This document shows, piece by piece, positions 16,941-24,628 of a stretch of 61,718 nucleotides of DNA. Where the stretch lies: assembly GCF_900177745.1 (NCBI RefSeq), contig NZ_FXAR01000011.1, forward strand, positions 1 through 61,718, written 5' to 3'. The notes under the pieces were generated by a model. It was not told the origin of the DNA, made no database searches, and was given only the letters and a program-made list of their open reading frames with translations. The position numbers and the translations under genes are program-made. The number at the start of each line of letters is the position of its first letter. Within the stretch, counting starts at the first letter, position 1. The DNA is from Corynebacterium pollutisoli. GTDB taxonomy: Bacteria; Actinomycetota; Actinomycetes; Mycobacteriales; Mycobacteriaceae.

Positions 16941-17731
16941 CCGAACTCGGGCAGCTCTTCGCCGACGCCGCCGCCTCCGGCCCCCTGATCCTGGGGCTGC
17001 TGGCCGCGGCGGCCGCCGGTCTGGTCAGTTTCGCCTCCCCGTGTGTGGTGCCGCTGGTCCCCGGCTACATGTCGTACCTGGCGGGCATCGTCGGCGGTGA
17101 GGTGCGGCACGACGCCGAGCACGGCGCCGTCGTGACGAAGAAGCGGCAGTGGGCCGTCGCCGGTGCCGCGCTCCTGTTCATCCTCGGGTTCACCGTGGTG
17201 TTCGTGCTGGCCACCGTCACCGTGTTCGGGGCGATCAGCATGCTCACCCTCAACGCGGAGACGCTCATGCGGGTCGGCGGTGTCATCACCATCCTCATGG
17301 GCGTGGTGTTCATGGGCATGATCCCGGCGCTGCAGCGCGACACCCGTATGGCCCCGAAGCGGCTCACCACCTGGGTGGGCGCGCCCCTGCTCGGCGGTGT
17401 CTTCGCCCTCGGCTGGACCCCCTGCCTGGGACCGACCCTGGCGGCGATCATCTCCGTCTCCGCCGGCACCGAGGGCATGACCGCCGCCCGCGGCGTGTTC
17501 CTCATCATCGCCTACTGCCTGGGCCTCGGTCTGCCCTTCCTGCTCATCGCCCTGGGTTCCGCCCGCGCCATGCGCACCATCGGCTGGCTGCGGAAGCACT
17601 CCCGGAAGGTGCAGATCGTCGGCGGCGTCCTCATGATCCTCGTGGGACTGGCCCTGCTCACCGGCGTGTGGGCGCACTTCATCAACTTTGTTCGTCAGTG
17701 GACCGTCGAGTACGGCGCCACCATCATCTAG
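16937..17731 (+). CDS. ccdA: CcdA-type thiol-disulfide transmembrane electron carrier
   Basis: A 264-residue protein with six predicted membrane helices. The two redox cysteines sit in the family signatures FASPCVVPLVPGYMSYL (helix 1) and LGWTPCLGPTLAAIIS (helix 4). CcdA moves reducing power from cytoplasmic thioredoxin to ResA-like proteins outside. It overlaps the upstream lipoprotein gene and is followed 11 bp later by resB, as in System II cytochrome c operons. Confidence 0.93.
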   Translation: MTELGQLFADAAASGPLILGLLAAAAAGLVSFASPCVVPLVPGYMSYLAGIVGGEVRHDAEHGAVVTKKRQWAVAGAALLFILGFTVVFVLATVTVFGAISMLTLNAETLMRVGGVITILMGVVFMGMIPALQRDTRMAPKRLTTWVGAPLLGGVFALGWTPCLGPTLAAIISVSAGTEGMTAARGVFLIIAYCLGLGLPFLLIALGSARAMRTIGWLRKHSRKVQIVGGVLMILVGLALLTGVWAHFINFVRQWTVEYGATII

Positions 17732-17742
17732 GAAGAGTCGTC

Positions 17743-19389
17743 GTGACGTACCTCAAGAAGGCCTGGCACTGGCTGACCAGCATGCGCACCGCCCTCGCGC
17801 TGCTGTTCCTGCTGGCCGTCGCCGCCATCCCGGGTGCCCTGCTGCCGCAGCGCTCCCTCAACGAGACCAACGTCATCGAGTACATCGAGAACAACGGCCG
17901 ACTCGCCGAGATCTACGACCGACTGCAGCTTTTCGACGTCTTCGAGTCCACCTGGTTCCTCGCCATCCTCGTCCTGCTGACGCTGTCGCTCATCGGCTGC
18001 ATCCTGCCGCGCTCGTGGGACCACTACGTCGCGTGGAAGACGCCGCCCACCCGGGCACCGAAGAACCTGGCCCGGCTGCCGCTGCGGGCGGAAGGGGGCG
18101 TCGATAAGCCGCTGGAGGAGGTCGCCGCCGACGCGCGCGGACTGCTCAAGCGGTGGAAGGTCGCCGAGTACTCCCCGGAGGAGGACCGCGCCGGGAAGTT
18201 CTCCCTGGCCGCCGAGCGCGGGTACGCCCGCGAGCTGGCCAACCTGCTGTTCCACCTGGGCCTGGTGGGCATGATCGTCACCGTGGCGCTGGGCCGGATG
18301 GTCTACTACGAGGGCCAGGTCATCGTCGTCACCGAGTCCGGCAATTACGAGACCCCGCCCATCGAGCAGTCCACCGAGTTCTGCAACACCTCGACCGCCA
18401 ACTTCGACTCATTCCGCGCCGGCCCGCTCTTCGACGGCACCGGGCTGACCACCTTCTGCTTCGACGCCCACGACTTCTCCGCCGACTACCTGCCCAACGG
18501 CCAGGCCGAGATGTTCACCTCGAACGTCTCCTACGCCGTCGGCGACGACATCATGGCACCGAAGTCCGAGTGGGAGGACTACGAACTCAAGGTCAACCAC
18601 CCGCTGCGCATCGAGGGCGACCGCGTCTACCTGCAGGGCCACGGCTTCGCCCCGACGTTCACCGTCACCTGGCCCAACGGCGAGACCCGCACCCAGACCA
18701 TTCAGTGGCGCCCGGACGACCTCACCTTCTTCCTCTCCTCCGGCGTCATGCGCTTCGACCCGCCCGCCGGCATGTACCCCGAGCTGTTCGACCGCCGCCA
18801 GAACCAGCTGGCCATCCAGGGCCTGTTCGCCCCGACCGCCCAGTGGGACGGAGAGAACAACGAGCTGCTCACCTCCCGCTTCCCGGCGATGACCGACCCG
18901 GCCGTGGCCATCGACATCTACCGCGGCGACGCCGGCCTCGACACCGGCCGCGCCCAGTCGATCTTCGACCTCGACCCGACGCTGCTGCACTCCGGCCAGC
19001 TGCAGAAGATCGAGCGCGTCAACCTCACCCGCGGCGAGTCCGTCACCCTCGACGACGGCACCGAGGTCACCTTCGACGGCGCCAGCGAGTTCGCCAACTT
19101 CCAGATCTCCCGCGACCCCTTCCAGCCGTGGGTCCTGGTGACCACGATGATCATGCTGGCCGCGCTCGTCGGATCGCTGCTCATCAAGCGCCGCCGCATC
19201 TGGATCCGCCTCACCCCGCTTGCCGACGGCACCACCCACGTCGAGCTCGGCGGCCTGGCACGCACCGACCGCGCGGGCTGGGGCGAGGAGTTCGACCGCA
19301 TCCACCGCCAGCTGCTCGGCCTGCCCGATCCGGACGAGGTCGACGAGGATCTCCTCGTCCCCGAGGACGCCCGCAATGCCACCAACTAA
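17743..19389 (+). CDS. resB: ResB-like cytochrome c biogenesis protein
   Basis: A 548-residue membrane protein with GTG start after GGAAGAG. Helices near residues 17-37 and 65-87 carry the family pattern (MRTALALLFLLAVAAIPGALLPQRSL; TWFLAILVLLTLSLIGCILPRSW). A third lies near 165-190, followed by a large external domain to about 460 and a last helix (VLVTTMIMLAALVGSLLIKRRR). ResB pairs with CcsA to form the haem-attachment machinery. I infer that the external domain holds apocytochrome or haem. Confidence 0.92.
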   Translation: MTYLKKAWHWLTSMRTALALLFLLAVAAIPGALLPQRSLNETNVIEYIENNGRLAEIYDRLQLFDVFESTWFLAILVLLTLSLIGCILPRSWDHYVAWKTPPTRAPKNLARLPLRAEGGVDKPLEEVAADARGLLKRWKVAEYSPEEDRAGKFSLAAERGYARELANLLFHLGLVGMIVTVALGRMVYYEGQVIVVTESGNYETPPIEQSTEFCNTSTANFDSFRAGPLFDGTGLTTFCFDAHDFSADYLPNGQAEMFTSNVSYAVGDDIMAPKSEWEDYELKVNHPLRIEGDRVYLQGHGFAPTFTVTWPNGETRTQTIQWRPDDLTFFLSSGVMRFDPPAGMYPELFDRRQNQLAIQGLFAPTAQWDGENNELLTSRFPAMTDPAVAIDIYRGDAGLDTGRAQSIFDLDPTLLHSGQLQKIERVNLTRGESVTLDDGTEVTFDGASEFANFQISRDPFQPWVLVTTMIMLAALVGSLLIKRRRIWIRLTPLADGTTHVELGGLARTDRAGWGEEFDRIHRQLLGLPDPDEVDEDLLVPEDARNATN

Positions 19390-19391
19390 AG

Positions 19392-19421
19392 TTGGATTCG
19401 CCCGCTGAGGTGGGGTAGCGT
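19392..19421 (+). promoter_or_regulatory. Promoter for ccsA
   Basis: TTGGAT (19392-19397) and TAGCGT (19416-19421) are separated by 18 bp in the resB-ccsA gap. A small inverted repeat CCAAC TAAA GTTGG (19382-19395) spans the resB stop codon and the -35 box. This gives ccsA an internal promoter within the operon. Confidence 0.5.
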
Positions 19422-19465
19422 CACTGGGGAAAATCCATCGGCCTACTTCTCGAGGGTGTCCCTTC

Positions 19466-20461
19466 ATGCCTGTCAATCAGACTCTCTCCAACTTCTCGGA
19501 TGTGGCGTTCCAGTCCGCCTTCGTCATCTACACGCTGGCGCTGGTGCTCTCGCTCATCTACTACGGACGCATGCAGGGCGTCATCGACGCCCGCCGCGCC
19601 CTGGCCCGCGCGGAGAAGAAGGAGCTCGTCGCGGTCGGCGACGGCGGTTCGACGGTCGTCGACGACGTGCCCCCGGTGGAGGAGGTCGAACGCCTCGAGG
19701 ACCGCGCCAACAAGTTCGGCGGCATGACCCAGTCGCTGGTGTGGCTCGGCGTCATCGTCCACTCCGTGTCCGTGGTGCTCCGCGGCCTGGCGACGGACCG
19801 CTTCCCCTTCGGCAACCTCTACGAGTACGTGCTCGTGACCACGGCGTTCATCATGATCGGCGCGGCGATCGTCATCCAGCGCAAGGAGTGGCGCGTCGTC
19901 TGGCCGTGGCTGCTCGTCCCCATCCTCGCGCTGCTCTTCTTCGGCGGCACGAAGCTCTACGCCGATTCCGCCCCGGTCGTCCCGGCGCTGCAGTCCAACT
20001 GGCTGCCCATCCACGTCTCCGTCGTGTCCTCCGGCGCCTCCATCGGCATGCTCTCCGGCATCGCCTCCCTGCTCTACCTGCTGCGCATCTGGCAGCCGCA
20101 GGGCCAGGAGCGGGGCGTCTTCGGGGCCATCGCCAAGCCGCTGCCGAGCGCCAAGAAGCTCGACGGCATGGCCTACCGCACCGCCATCCTCACCCTGCCC
20201 GTCTTCGGCCTGGGCATCGTCCTCGGCGCCATCTGGGCGGAGGCCGCGTGGGGCCGCTTCTGGGGCTGGGACCCCAAGGAGTCCGTCTCCCTCATCTCCT
20301 GGATCCTCTACGCCGCGTACCTCCACGCCCGCGCCACCGCCGGCTGGCGCAACTGGAAGGCCGCCTGGATCAACATCGCGGCCCTGGCCACCACCATCTT
20401 CAACCTGTTCTTCATCAACATGGTGGTCTCCGGCCTGCACTCCTACGCCGGCCTCAACTAG
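19466..20461 (+). CDS. ccsA: CcsA/CcsB haem-handling cytochrome c synthase subunit
   Basis: A 331-residue protein with about eight membrane helices. The haem-binding WWD-type signature is WGRFWGWDPKESVSLISW. Conserved histidines lie in VIVHSVSV, LPIHVSVVSSGAS and LHARATAGW. With ResB it exports haem and joins it to CXXCH motifs of cytochromes such as those of the bc1 complex. It is the last gene of the cytochrome c maturation run; a large hairpin follows. Confidence 0.95.
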   Translation: MPVNQTLSNFSDVAFQSAFVIYTLALVLSLIYYGRMQGVIDARRALARAEKKELVAVGDGGSTVVDDVPPVEEVERLEDRANKFGGMTQSLVWLGVIVHSVSVVLRGLATDRFPFGNLYEYVLVTTAFIMIGAAIVIQRKEWRVVWPWLLVPILALLFFGGTKLYADSAPVVPALQSNWLPIHVSVVSSGASIGMLSGIASLLYLLRIWQPQGQERGVFGAIAKPLPSAKKLDGMAYRTAILTLPVFGLGIVLGAIWAEAAWGRFWGWDPKESVSLISWILYAAYLHARATAGWRNWKAAWINIAALATTIFNLFFINMVVSGLHSYAGLN

Positions 20462-20481
20462 GGTCGCCGACCACGTCGAAT

Positions 20482-20538
20482 TCACCCCGTCGAAAGGACC
20501 CCGGGATCCGTCCCGGAGCGCTCCTCTCGACGGGGTGA
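20482..20538 (+). terminator. Large hairpin after ccsA
   Basis: A 12-bp perfect stem (TCACCCCGTCGA at 20482-20493 with its complement at 20527-20538) encloses AGGA/TCCT and an inner CCGGGA TCCG TCCCGG hairpin, giving about 22 paired positions. It sits where the ccsA operon should end. The T-run is poor (only ATTT), so it may be an intrinsic terminator of the actinobacterial type without U-tail, or an RNA-stabilising element. Confidence 0.55.
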
Positions 20539-20629
20539 TTTCGCTGCCGCGTCAGCGGCCACCCGGCCCTCGCTAGACAATTCGCGCTAAACTGTGGCCC
20601 TAACAGCTTCTGCGTGAGGAGTGAGAGCA

Positions 20630-20887
20630 GTGACAGGAACCTCTGCCCCCAGGAAGAAGACGGGCAAGCCGGCAGGCGACGATCCGGTCCTGCTTGAATT
20701 GGGTGCCCAGCTGGCTCAGCGCCGCCGTGACATCGGCGCGCTACAGGCCGACATCGCGGAGAAGGCCGGGGTCTCCCGGTCCACTCTCCACACCATCGAG
20801 CACGGCGGCACGGGGGTCCGCTGGGAGAAGGTCGCGGCCGTCGCCCATGCGCTGGGCATGACGATGAACTTCGAGGCCGCCGAGTAG
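20630..20887 (+). CDS. XRE-family helix-turn-helix protein
   Basis: An 85-residue DNA-binding protein made almost only of an HTH domain: GAQLAQRRRDIGALQADIAEKAGVSRSTLHTIEHGGTGVRWEKVAAVAHALGM. GTG 20630 is chosen because GAGGAG is eight bases upstream; an in-frame GTG at 20621 overlaps that site. TAAACT at 20587-20592 is a likely -10 box. Small solitary HTH proteins of this kind can be antitoxin-like, but no toxin gene is adjacent. Confidence 0.85.
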   Translation: MTGTSAPRKKTGKPAGDDPVLLELGAQLAQRRRDIGALQADIAEKAGVSRSTLHTIEHGGTGVRWEKVAAVAHALGMTMNFEAAE

Positions 20888-20902
20888 GTCGCCGACCGGG
20901 GC

Positions 20903-21550
20903 TCAGTAGGGCTGCTTGAGGATCTCCAGGCTCATCCGCCGCAGCCCGTTCTCGAAGTCCTCGGCGGTCTCGCCGTAGCGGTGCTCGGGGTCGGCACTGA
21001 GCAGGCCGTAGGCGGCGGTCACCAGGTCGTGCGTCTCGGCGCGGGAGACCTTCCGGTTGAGGGCGTCGCTGAGGAACGCGGTGAGCAGGCGGTCCGCCTT
21101 GCGGCCGGTGCGGCCCAGGTTGAGGCAGAAGTACTCGAAGGTCGTCTTGCCGAGGCCCTCGACGGGGACGTAGAGGTCGCGCAGCTGCGCGGTGCGGACG
21201 TCCGCGATGTCGGCGGCGTGGACGATCCCGGCGTCGACAAGCTTCCCCGCGACCTCGATGATGGCCTCGGCCTTGGGGCGGCGACCCTGGACGGTGCGGT
21301 TGGTGCCCAGCAGCTCCAGGAGGGGCGTGTCCCCCAGCTCGACGAGCGCGCGGAGGTCGTCGCGGACGTCGGGGTGCTGCTCCCGGAACTCGTCGACCTG
21401 CGGGTTGGAGTCGCGGCCGCCGGAGTAGACGGCGTCGACGAGGGCGGTGGAGATCTCGCCGGGCCACACCCCCGCGAAGCCCTCGAAGTTCTCCGGCGGG
21501 ATGGAGCGGGCGGCGGCGACGACGGCGGAGATCTCGGCGGGATCAGTCAT
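20903..21550 (-). CDS. Hypothetical protein, HhH-GPD-like C-terminal pattern
   Basis: A 215-residue soluble protein starting at ATG 21550, with AAGG eight bases upstream; GTG 21559 is a longer option. The segment VEGLGKTTFEYFCLNLGRTGRKADRLLTAFLSDAL resembles the helix-hairpin-helix region of base-excision glycosylase-fold proteins, where a glycine-rich hairpin is followed by an Asp-containing helix. The resemblance is weak and no catalytic Lys/Asp pair is certain. It is convergent with the HTH gene and downstream of the SnoaL-like gene. Confidence 0.65.
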   Translation of the reverse strand: MTDPAEISAVVAAARSIPPENFEGFAGVWPGEISTALVDAVYSGGRDSNPQVDEFREQHPDVRDDLRALVELGDTPLLELLGTNRTVQGRRPKAEAIIEVAGKLVDAGIVHAADIADVRTAQLRDLYVPVEGLGKTTFEYFCLNLGRTGRKADRLLTAFLSDALNRKVSRAETHDLVTAAYGLLSADPEHRYGETAEDFENGLRRMSLEILKQPY

Positions 21551-21568
21551 GCCGCCCACCTTATGGGA

Positions 21569-22004
21569 TCAGCGCAGCCGCGGCATGAGGAACTTCTCGA
21601 CGCCCCGCACGGTCCACCCCAACGGCCGCGCCGCCCCCGACGCCACGCGCGCCGCCGGCCGCAGGCATGGGCCGGATGAACAGGGTGATCTCCGCGATGA
21701 GACCCTCCTCGTCGAGGCGCAGCCACTGGATCTCCTCGAGGTTCTGCGCGCCCAGGCGGTTGGTGCCGCAGAGAACCCAGTCGTCGTCGGAGCCGGTGAG
21801 GCGGTGGATGACGATGTCGTCGAGAAGCTCGAACGCCGCCGCGAAGACGGCCATGACCTCCTCCGCCCCGTGGAACGAGAAACCGTCCGTGAGCGGGGAG
21901 TTGAGGCGCGCGTCCGCCGCGAGGCAGGCGCGCATCCCGGCGAGGTCGCCGGTGCGGTCGGCGTCAGTCCACCGGCTGATCGTCGTCGGGGGTGTCGGGG
22001 TCAC
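21569..22004 (-). pseudogene. SnoaL/NTF2-like protein with apparent frameshift
   Basis: From a GTG at 22004 the frame encodes TISRWTDADRTGDLAGMRACL..., a SnoaL/NTF2-like domain (NSPLTDGFSFHGAEEVMAVF, WVLCGTNRLGAQNLEEIQWLRLDEEGLIAEITLFIRPM). After RPMPA the frame turns into a low-complexity AAGGARGVGGGAAVG tail. The neighbouring frame instead continues LRPAARVASG... and ends GVEKFLMPRLR at 21569, which looks like the natural C-terminus. One extra base near 21660 would explain this. It may be a sequencing error, a recent mutation, or a true alternative end. The 5' end overlaps the upstream gene by 41 bp. Confidence 0.5.
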
Positions 22005-22245
22005 GGTAGCGTTCCTCGGCTCGCTTGCGGCGTTCCTCTTCCTCGCGCTGCGCGGCCTCCCGGGCGCGGCGCTCCTTGAAGCGGTCCTTCTCGATCTTCC
22101 ACAGGAACTCCTCGTCGTCGTCCGGCCCCTTGATCGCGCGGGGTTCCGGGGTCGCCTGGTTGCGCTTCCAGGTCTTCGGCCCGAAGGCCTTCCACACGAG
22201 CACAATGGCGACGACGATCAGCAGTACAAGTAACAGGCGTCCCAT
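21964..22245 (-). CDS. Small single-helix membrane protein with charged tail
   Basis: A 93-residue protein. One N-terminal membrane helix (GRLLLVLLIVVAIVLVWKAF) is followed by a strongly charged, probably coiled-coil cytoplasmic segment (KIEKDRFKERRAREAAQREEEERRKRAEERY). No known family is recognised. ATG 22245 is chosen because TAGAAT (complement of 22253-22258) lies seven bases upstream, indicating a leaderless start. It is divergent from the DUF4229 gene across only 35 bp. Confidence 0.75.
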   Translation of the reverse strand: MGRLLLVLLIVVAIVLVWKAFGPKTWKRNQATPEPRAIKGPDDDEEFLWKIEKDRFKERRAREAAQREEEERRKRAEERYRDPDTPDDDQPVD

Positions 22246-22280
22246 GCAGCCCATTCTACGGGCCGAAGTAGACTGCAGGT
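22246..22280. promoter_or_regulatory. Compact divergent promoter pair
   Basis: Within 35 bp there are two opposing -10 boxes: TAGAAT for the minus-strand gene (complement of 22253-22258) and TAGACT for the plus-strand gene (22269-22274). Each is six or seven bases from a start codon. The two polymerases would compete, since each -35 region falls in or beyond the other gene's start. Confidence 0.55.
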
Positions 22281-22616
22281 GTGACTGCACCAGACAATCC
22301 TCAGCACCCTTCCGACGCACCCCCGGAGCTTGATCCGCAGGTCCGCCGCCAGGCCAACATGGCGCTGCTCAAGTACGGCGGCGCCCGCCTCGGGTTGTTC
22401 GTCGTCCTCACCATCGTCATCCAGCTGTTCGCGGTGCTCATCGACGCCCCCGTCCCCCTCGTCATGTCCGCCCTGCTGGCGCTGCTCGTGGCGTTCCCGC
22501 TGTCCATGCTCATCTTCAAGGGCATGCGCGTGGAGGCGAACCGTTCCGTGGGGGCGTGGAACGCGCAGCGCAGGGCCCGCAAGGAGTGGGTGAAGCGGGA
22601 GCTGGAGTCCCGCTAA
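22281..22616 (+). CDS. DUF4229 family membrane protein
   Basis: A 111-residue protein with two membrane helices (LGLFVVLTIVIQLFAVLI; PLVMSALLALLVAFPLSMLIF) followed by a basic C-terminal helix (RVEANRSVGAWNAQRRARKEWVKREL). This matches the DUF4229 family of actinobacteria; function unknown. The start is GTG, leaderless from TAGACT at 22269-22274. It converges on the AEC transporter gene. Confidence 0.8.
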   Translation: MTAPDNPQHPSDAPPELDPQVRRQANMALLKYGGARLGLFVVLTIVIQLFAVLIDAPVPLVMSALLALLVAFPLSMLIFKGMRVEANRSVGAWNAQRRARKEWVKRELESR

Positions 22617-22633
22617 GGGCGGCCCTTCCGCGT

Positions 22634-22755
22634 GGGCTCGGGGCTCGGGGCTCGGGGTTCGGTGTCGTCCCCTCGGGAGGGGCGGCTGGAAGGGCCTTTC
22701 GGGCCTTGATCGGGGTGATCGCGACGGTAGGACCGCGAACCCCGAGCCCCGAGCC
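22634..22755. repeat. Inverted repeat with G-quadruplex-capable arm between convergent genes
   Basis: The left arm is built of 7-bp tandem units (GGGCTCG) and reads GGG-CTC-GGGG-CTC-GGGG-CTC-GGGG at 22634-22657, which fits a canonical four-tract quadruplex. A 20-bp stretch of it (22642-22661) is exactly complementary to 22736-22755. The 74-nt loop contains further small hairpins: CCCCTC/GAGGGG, and AAGG...CCTT with TTTC in the loop. It occupies the whole gap between the converging DUF4229 and AEC genes and may act as a two-way terminator. Confidence 0.7.
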
Positions 22756-22771
22756 GAAGGGCGGGGCCCGA

Positions 22772-23707
22772 TCAGCGCCCGAAGAGCAGCGCGATCACCA
22801 GCATCACCGGCAGCGAGCCGAACGTGGTGAGGAAGACCGTGTCGCGCGCGATGATCATGCCGCGCTGGTACGAGGCGGCGAAGTTGTACACGTTCTGTGC
22901 CGCGGGGAGGGCGGCGAGGATGACGGAGGCGTAGAGCTCGTTGCCCTCCAGTCCCAGGGCCAGGGCGATGCCCCACGCGATGGCGGGCATGCCCACCAGC
23001 TTGAGTGCCGTCGCGGTGATGGTGCCGGGGCGGTCCTCCGGGGTGGCCAGCGGCGCAGTGTTGCGCAGCGAGGCACCGAAGCTGATGAGGATCATCGGGA
23101 TGGACGCGCCGCCGAGGATCTCCAGGGGGCGCATGACGGGGTCCGGGATCTGCAGTCCCACCAGCGCCACGACGAGGCCCAGCACGGAGCCGATGACGAC
23201 GGGGGAGAACACCGCCGTGCGCACCGGCTCCCAGATCCGCGCCAGGCGGGAGCGGCCGCCGGCGTCATCGGCGACCAGTCCCGCGAGGATGAAGGGCGTG
23301 AACACCACCATCTGCAGGACGAGGACGGGCACGACGTAGGTGGCCTCGCCGAGGACGTAGACGCTCACCGGCAGGCCGATGTTGACGGAGTTGAAGTAGC
23401 AGGCCGAGGCCGCACCCATCGTCGTGGTGGGGATGTCCTGCCGGAAGAACAGTGCGGAGGCGAGGATGTAGACGGCGGCGGTCGCGAGCGTCGCAAAGAA
23501 GATGACCACGATGACCGGGGAAAACAGCGTCTGCGCATCGGAGTTGGCCACCGAGGTGAACAGCAGCGCCGGGGAGGCGGCGTAGAACGCGACGCGGTTG
23601 AGCACGAGGCGTTCGCGGTCCTCCTTGATCACCCCGGTGCGGGCGAGGATCGCGCCGACGGCGATGACCGCCAGGATGATGGCGAAGCCGGTGATGACGC
23701 CGGTCAT
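22772..23707 (-). CDS. AEC family permease
   Basis: A 311-residue protein with about ten hydrophobic helices. The pattern FAIILAVIAVGAILARTGVI, then LNRVAFYAASPALLF, NSVNIGLPVSVYVLG and a C-terminal half with IPMILISFGASL is typical of the auxin-efflux-carrier/malonate permease family. The substrate cannot be inferred. Its ATG lies directly after the menA stop with no intervening base, so the two are co-transcribed. Confidence 0.88.
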   Translation of the reverse strand: MTGVITGFAIILAVIAVGAILARTGVIKEDRERLVLNRVAFYAASPALLFTSVANSDAQTLFSPVIVVIFFATLATAAVYILASALFFRQDIPTTTMGAASACYFNSVNIGLPVSVYVLGEATYVVPVLVLQMVVFTPFILAGLVADDAGGRSRLARIWEPVRTAVFSPVVIGSVLGLVVALVGLQIPDPVMRPLEILGGASIPMILISFGASLRNTAPLATPEDRPGTITATALKLVGMPAIAWGIALALGLEGNELYASVILAALPAAQNVYNFAASYQRGMIIARDTVFLTTFGSLPVMLVIALLFGR

Positions 23708-24613
23708 CTAGACCCCCGGGGCGTTGAGGAAGAGCACCACCGCGGTGATGACCGCCCACAGCAGCATCGCCTGTCCGGTGGACTTGATGAGCGGGATGAG
23801 CGCCGGGCCCTCGGCCCCGCGCAGCGCGACCATGATGCCGCCGATCGCCAGGGGCAGGGCGAGAAGCCCGAGCAGCAGCGGCAGTAGCTGCGTCGCCAGG
23901 ATGAGCGAGACGACGAAGGGGGTCAGCGCCAGGGCGGTGTAGGCGTAACGGGTGGTGCGGTCGCCGAGGCGCACCGCGAGGGTGACCTTGCCGGCGGCGG
24001 TGTCCGAGGGGATGTCGCGCAGGTTGTTGGCCAGGTTCACCGACGACGAGATCGCGCCGATGGCCACGGCCCCGCCGACGCCGATCCACGAGACCGCACC
24101 GGCCTGCGTGTACTCGGTGCCGAGCACCGCGACGAGGCCGAAGAAGATGAACACCGCCACCTCGCCGAGACCCCGGTAGCCGTAGGGGTTCTTGCCGCCG
24201 GTGTAGAACCAGGCACCGAGGATCGCCACCGCGCCAACCAGGATGAACCACCAGGCGCTGGCCAGGGACAAAGCGATACCGGCCGCCGCCGCCACCCCGA
24301 AGGCGAGGAAGGCGGCGCGCTTGACGTGCGCGGGCTTCGCCAGGCCGCCGCCGGTGAGTCGCGCCGGGCCGGTGCGGTCCTCATCGGTGCCGCGGATGCC
24401 GTCGGAGTAGTCGTTGGCGTAGTTCACTCCGATGATCAGGGCCCACGCAACCATCAGGGCCAGCAGTGCCCGCCACCAGGAGAAGCCGCCGGCGTAGGCG
24501 GCGGCACCGGTTCCGGCGATGACGGGGGCGAAGGCGTTGGGCCAGGTGTGCGGGCGGGCGGCCTGCCACCAGTCCCGGGCCGTGGCCGGGTAGGTGTGAT
24601 GATCAACGGACAT
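23708..24613 (-). CDS. menA: 1,4-dihydroxy-2-naphthoate polyprenyltransferase
   Basis: A 301-residue UbiA-fold membrane protein that attaches the polyprenyl tail to 1,4-dihydroxy-2-naphthoate, giving demethylmenaquinone. The Asp-rich prenyl-diphosphate motif is NYANDYSDGIRGTDEDR. A second acidic region follows SVNLANNLRDIPSDTAAGK. Eight or nine helices are visible. The likely prenyl donor is made by the diphosphate synthase at 37876, and the product is methylated by MenG (35854). Confidence 0.93.
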   Translation of the reverse strand: MSVDHHTYPATARDWWQAARPHTWPNAFAPVIAGTGAAAYAGGFSWWRALLALMVAWALIIGVNYANDYSDGIRGTDEDRTGPARLTGGGLAKPAHVKRAAFLAFGVAAAAGIALSLASAWWFILVGAVAILGAWFYTGGKNPYGYRGLGEVAVFIFFGLVAVLGTEYTQAGAVSWIGVGGAVAIGAISSSVNLANNLRDIPSDTAAGKVTLAVRLGDRTTRYAYTALALTPFVVSLILATQLLPLLLGLLALPLAIGGIMVALRGAEGPALIPLIKSTGQAMLLWAVITAVVLFLNAPGV

Positions 24614-24628
24614 GGGGCCTATTGTCCG

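Noticed and set aside
20630..21550. Toxin-antitoxin pair formed by the HTH protein and its neighbour
   Set aside because: The neighbour is convergent, 215 residues long and shows no toxin fold; the two genes do not share an operon.
22621..22771. CRISPR-like short repeats
   Set aside because: The 7-bp GGGCTCG units are directly tandem without spacers and form an inverted repeat; there are no cas genes anywhere in the window.
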